Shown here piece by piece: positions 61,624 to 64,000 of a stretch of 64,000 bases of DNA. The translations under genes were made by a program, and so were the position numbers. The stretch's first letter is position 1. Each line of letters opens with the position of its first letter. The notes under the pieces were generated by a model. That model ran no database searches. It saw only the letters and a program-made list of their open reading frames with translations, and was not told the origin of the DNA. Source of the DNA: Streptomyces sp. SUK 48 (GTDB lineage Bacteria; Actinomycetota; Actinomycetes; Streptomycetales; Streptomycetaceae); NCBI RefSeq assembly GCF_009650765.1, contig NZ_CP045740.1:3262001-3326000 (forward strand), in the 5' to 3' direction.

Positions 61624-62388
61624 ATGGGACAGCAAGCGACGCCGGTCCGAACGGCCGGGCTGGGCAGGGCGGTCGGGACGGTACCGGACTCGGTGTGCGG
61701 GGCGGTGCTGCTGCTGCCCGGCGGGGAGGAGGTCTCCGCGCGCAGGCCGTCTCCGATGGGGACGACGGTGTTCGTGCGCTCGCTGGGCCGGCGGTTGGTC
61801 CGTACCGGAAAGGGCGAGGGGCTGGCCGTCCACACCGTCCGCTACCGGTACCGGGGCTGGAACGGCAGCGAGGCGCATCTGGCCGCCGACGCTCAATGGG
61901 CGGCGGACGAGATCGTACGGCGGTACGGGGATGTCCCGGTGTGCCTGGTCGGCGTCGGCATGGGCGGCCGGGCGGCGCTGCGCGCGGGCGGGCACGAGGC
62001 CGTCAACTCGGTGGTGGCGCTCGCCCCTTGGCTGCCCGAGGAGGACGTGGCCGCGCCCGTCGAGCCGGTGAAGCAGCTGGTGGGGCGGCGGGTGCTGATC
62101 GTGCACGGCACGAACGACGAGCGCAGCGACCCGGAGCTGTCGTTCCGGCTCGCGGCGCGGGCGAAGAAGGTGAACCGGGAGGTGTGCCGGTTCGAGGTGC
62201 ACTCCGACGGACACCGGCTGCACGGCCACCGGGACGAAGTGGAGTGCCTGGCCGCCGACTTCATGCGGGGCGCGCTGTTCGGGCACCCGGTGTCCCGGCC
62301 GGTCGAGGACGCGCTGGCGGCGCCGCCGCCGATCGGGCTGCGGATGCCGCTGGCGGTGGGGTTCGGCACGTCGCTGCGGCGGCGGTGA
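61624..62388 (+). CDS. Alpha/beta-hydrolase fold protein without nucleophile
   Basis: 254 residues. The fold is clear (AVLLLPGGEEVSARR, then the elbow CLVGVGMGGRAAL, the acid region IVHGTNDERSDPEL, and His in SDGHRLHGHRDEV), but the nucleophile position of the GxSxG elbow is Gly (GVGMG). The acid and His are kept. It may be a non-catalytic binding protein or use another residue. No ribosome binding site is present. CACTGT six bases before the ATG suggests a leaderless message. Divergent from add. Confidence 0.78.
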   Translation: MGQQATPVRTAGLGRAVGTVPDSVCGAVLLLPGGEEVSARRPSPMGTTVFVRSLGRRLVRTGKGEGLAVHTVRYRYRGWNGSEAHLAADAQWAADEIVRRYGDVPVCLVGVGMGGRAALRAGGHEAVNSVVALAPWLPEEDVAAPVEPVKQLVGRRVLIVHGTNDERSDPELSFRLAARAKKVNREVCRFEVHSDGHRLHGHRDEVECLAADFMRGALFGHPVSRPVEDALAAPPPIGLRMPLAVGFGTSLRRR

Positions 62389-62411
62389 ACCAGCTGGCCC
62401 CGTAAGGGGGT

Positions 62412-63365
62412 TCAGGAGAGGAGCAGGTTGCCGCGCCGCGACAGCAGGAACTTCTTGAAGGCGGCGACCGGCGGGGTGTCCGGGCGGTCGGCCGGCCAGG
62501 CGACGCCGATCTCGCGCACGGCGCGGGGCGCGGTGACGGTCAGCTCCACCACGCCGGGTCTCGGCACCGTCGGCGGCGGCAGCAGCGCGACCCCGAGCCC
62601 GGCCGCGACCAGGCCGCGCAGCGTCTCGGCCTCCTCCCCCTCGAAGGCGATCCGGGGCGCGAATCCGGCCTCCCGGCACAGGGCGTCGGTGATCCGCCGC
62701 AGGCCGTAGCCGGGTTCCAGGGTCACGAAGTTCTCCTCGGCGGCCTCGGCCAGCCGGATCCGGCGGCGGCCCGCGAGCCGGTGCTCGGCGGGCACGACGA
62801 GGCGGAGCTTCTGCTCGTCCAGGCGGCGGACGACGAGGTCGGGGGCGTCCGGGACGGGCGAGGTCAGGCAGAGGTCGAGGCGGCCCGCGCGCATGCCCTC
62901 CAGCATGGCCTCGCCGTAGTTCTGGACGAGGCTGAAGCGGATGCGCGGGTGCTCGGCACGGAAGGCGCCCAGCAGTCCGGGCACGGTCTCGGCGCCCATG
63001 GTGTGCAGGAACCCGAAGGCGACCTTGCCGGTGGCGGGGTCGGCGTCGGCGCGGACCTCCTCGGCGGCGCGTTCCACCTCGCCGAGGGCGCGTTCGACGG
63101 AGGCGAGGAAGGTGCGGCCGGCGGTGGTGAGGACGAGGGTGCGGCCGCGGCGGGCGAACAGTTCCACCCCGAGGTCCTGCTCCAGGCGGGCCATCGCGCG
63201 GGAGAGGGTGGACTGGGGGACGTTCAGCTCCTGGGCGGCGCGGGTGACGTGCTCGTGGCGGGCCACGCCGGCGAAGCAGGCGAGGCGGGGCGCCAGCAAC
63301 AGCGCCATGTCTTCTGTGTCACCGGATGGTGACAGGCGGGCCGCTGACCTTCGCTGATGCTCCAT
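62412..63365 (-). CDS. LysR-family transcriptional regulator
   Basis: 317 residues. The helix-turn-helix is RLACFAGVARHEHVTRAAQELNVPQSTLSRAMARLEQDLG, split here at about residues 27-65, followed by the LysR substrate domain (GKVAFGFLHTMGAETVPGLL, then GLVAAGLGVALLPPP). The ATG at 63365 lies seven bases after CATAAT and may be leaderless. An ATG at 63308 (MALLLAPRL) is the alternative. It is divergent from the MFS gene with a T-N11-A box between, so it probably regulates the transporter. Confidence 0.88.
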   Translation of the reverse strand: MEHQRRSAARLSPSGDTEDMALLLAPRLACFAGVARHEHVTRAAQELNVPQSTLSRAMARLEQDLGVELFARRGRTLVLTTAGRTFLASVERALGEVERAAEEVRADADPATGKVAFGFLHTMGAETVPGLLGAFRAEHPRIRFSLVQNYGEAMLEGMRAGRLDLCLTSPVPDAPDLVVRRLDEQKLRLVVPAEHRLAGRRRIRLAEAAEENFVTLEPGYGLRRITDALCREAGFAPRIAFEGEEAETLRGLVAAGLGVALLPPPTVPRPGVVELTVTAPRAVREIGVAWPADRPDTPPVAAFKKFLLSRRGNLLLS

Positions 63366-63383
63366 GGGAACGATTATGGCGAT

Positions 63384-63396
63384 TCCATGCATTGGA
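63384..63396. promoter_or_regulatory. LysR box TCCATGCATTGGA
   Basis: Inverted repeat with T-N11-A spacing. It overlaps the -35 (TTGGAC, 63392-63397) of the MFS gene, whose -10 is TACGGT at 63416-63421. Confidence 0.7.
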
Positions 63397-63427
63397 CGGA
63401 TGAGGGGAGTGTCCCTACGGTCGAAGC

Positions 63428-64000
63428 ATGTCTCCCGCAAGTACCGGGGCGTCCGCCACCCTGGACGCCGCGTCCCCCGTCAGCACCCCCTCCCCCGACA
63501 CCCGGCTGACCCCGGGCGGCCCCGGCTACCGCCGGATGAGCTTCGCCCTCTTCCTCGCCGGGGTCGCGACCTTCGCCCTTCTCTACTCCACCCAGGCCCT
63601 GCTGCCGCTGATCTCCGACGACTTCGGGGTCGCGGCGAGCGAGGCGAGCTGGACGGTGGCGGCCGCGACCGGCGGGCTCGCGCTGTTCGTGCTGCCGATG
63701 AGCGCCCTGTCGGAGCGCTTCGGGCGTCGTACGGTGATGACGGCTTCGCTGGCGGTCGCGGTGGCCGTCGGTCTGCTGGTGCCCTTCGCGCCGTCGATCG
63801 GCGCGCTGGTCGCGCTGCGCGCGGTGCAGGGCGCGGCCCTCGCCGGGCTGCCGGCCTCGGCGCAGGCGTATCTGGCCGAGGAGGTGCGCCCGCGCGCGCT
63901 GGTCACCGCGATCGGCCTGTTCGTGGCGGGCAACAGCGTGGGCGGCATGAGCGGCCGGGTGATCACCGGCTGGGTGGCGCAGATGTGGGGCTGGCGGGTG
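63428..64000 (+). CDS. MFS transporter, truncated by the window edge
   Basis: First 191 codons of a major facilitator protein. A cytosolic N-terminal tail of about 37 residues precedes helix 1 (FALFLAGVATFALLYSTQAL), the loop LISDDFGVAASEASWTV, helix 2, the MFS motif SERFGRRTV, and helices 3-5. The type resembles YnfM/arabinose-efflux-like exporters. The ATG is six bases after TACGGT, so probably leaderless. It runs open off the right edge. Confidence 0.88.
   Translation, partial: MSPASTGASATLDAASPVSTPSPDTRLTPGGPGYRRMSFALFLAGVATFALLYSTQALLPLISDDFGVAASEASWTVAAATGGLALFVLPMSALSERFGRRTVMTASLAVAVAVGLLVPFAPSIGALVALRAVQGAALAGLPASAQAYLAEEVRPRALVTAIGLFVAGNSVGGMSGRVITGWVAQMWGWRV

Overview
The window is chromosomal DNA of a Streptomyces (or very close actinomycete). 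Support: very high G+C with strong third-position G/C bias; mycothiol chemistry (mca); a GreA, threonine dehydratase, cystathionine gamma-synthase, histidine ammonia-lyase, adenylate cyclase, BirA, PccB/PccE, AccA2, LpdA neighbourhood; and a sigQ-afsQ1-afsQ2 locus. From memory this gene order follows the Streptomyces coelicolor core chromosome (roughly SCO4968 down to SCO4900). No rRNA, tRNA, insertion sequence, phage or CRISPR array was seen.

Region 1 (1-8.8 kb) is the edge of a secondary-metabolite cluster with aromatic (type II) polyketide character: two small-molecule methyltransferases, a di-domain aromatase/cyclase, an FAD phenol-type monooxygenase, a luciferase-like (probably F420-dependent) oxidoreductase, an extended SDR epimerase/reductase, a stand-alone carrier protein and a flavin-dependent halogenase. 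The ketosynthase genes are not present and would lie to the left. A strong terminator and a 17-bp perfect hairpin separate it from core genes.

Region 2 (9-35 kb) is core metabolism and envelope: mca, DUF4307, greA, ilvA, MarR, a region-4 sigma-like protein with a small membrane partner, metB, a GNAT-AAA+ fusion, an alcohol dehydrogenase divergent from an XRE/MmyB-type regulator, a MacB-like ABC exporter, an L,D-transpeptidase lipoprotein, an LAxTG sortase substrate, hutH, a GAF-GGDEF protein, enoyl-CoA hydratase, adenylate cyclase, and an SDR/hydrolase/TetR set.

Region 3 (35-45 kb) is acyl-CoA carboxylase biology: birA, pccB, pccE, a 45-residue membrane protein, maf, the biotinylated alpha subunit accA2, a DeoR regulator, and an LpdA-type flavoprotein lacking one of the redox cysteines.

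Region 4 (45-52.9 kb, plus add at 60.3-61.5 kb) is nucleoside salvage and catabolism: purine nucleoside phosphorylase, a phosphohexomutase-family enzyme that may act as the phosphopentomutase, deoC, an aldehyde dehydrogenase and an adjoining ALDH-like half protein, and adenosine deaminase. The perfect palindrome CTACGCGCGTAG lies in the promoters of punA, deoC and add. In each case a -10 element lies 6-7 nt before the start codon, so all three look like leaderless genes under one repressor.

Region 5 (53-64 kb) has a secreted protein, a uridine kinase-like gene, sigQ divergent from afsQ1-afsQ2-lipoprotein with a consensus AfsQ1 box between them, VanZ, PspC, a small secreted protein, add, an alpha/beta-hydrolase fold protein that lacks its nucleophile, and a LysR gene divergent from a truncated MFS transporter gene.

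A recurring feature is tandem arrays of 17-25 bp units, several of them palindromic, placed at the 3' ends of genes (hutH, ech, the mutase) or in leaders (sigQ, maf).
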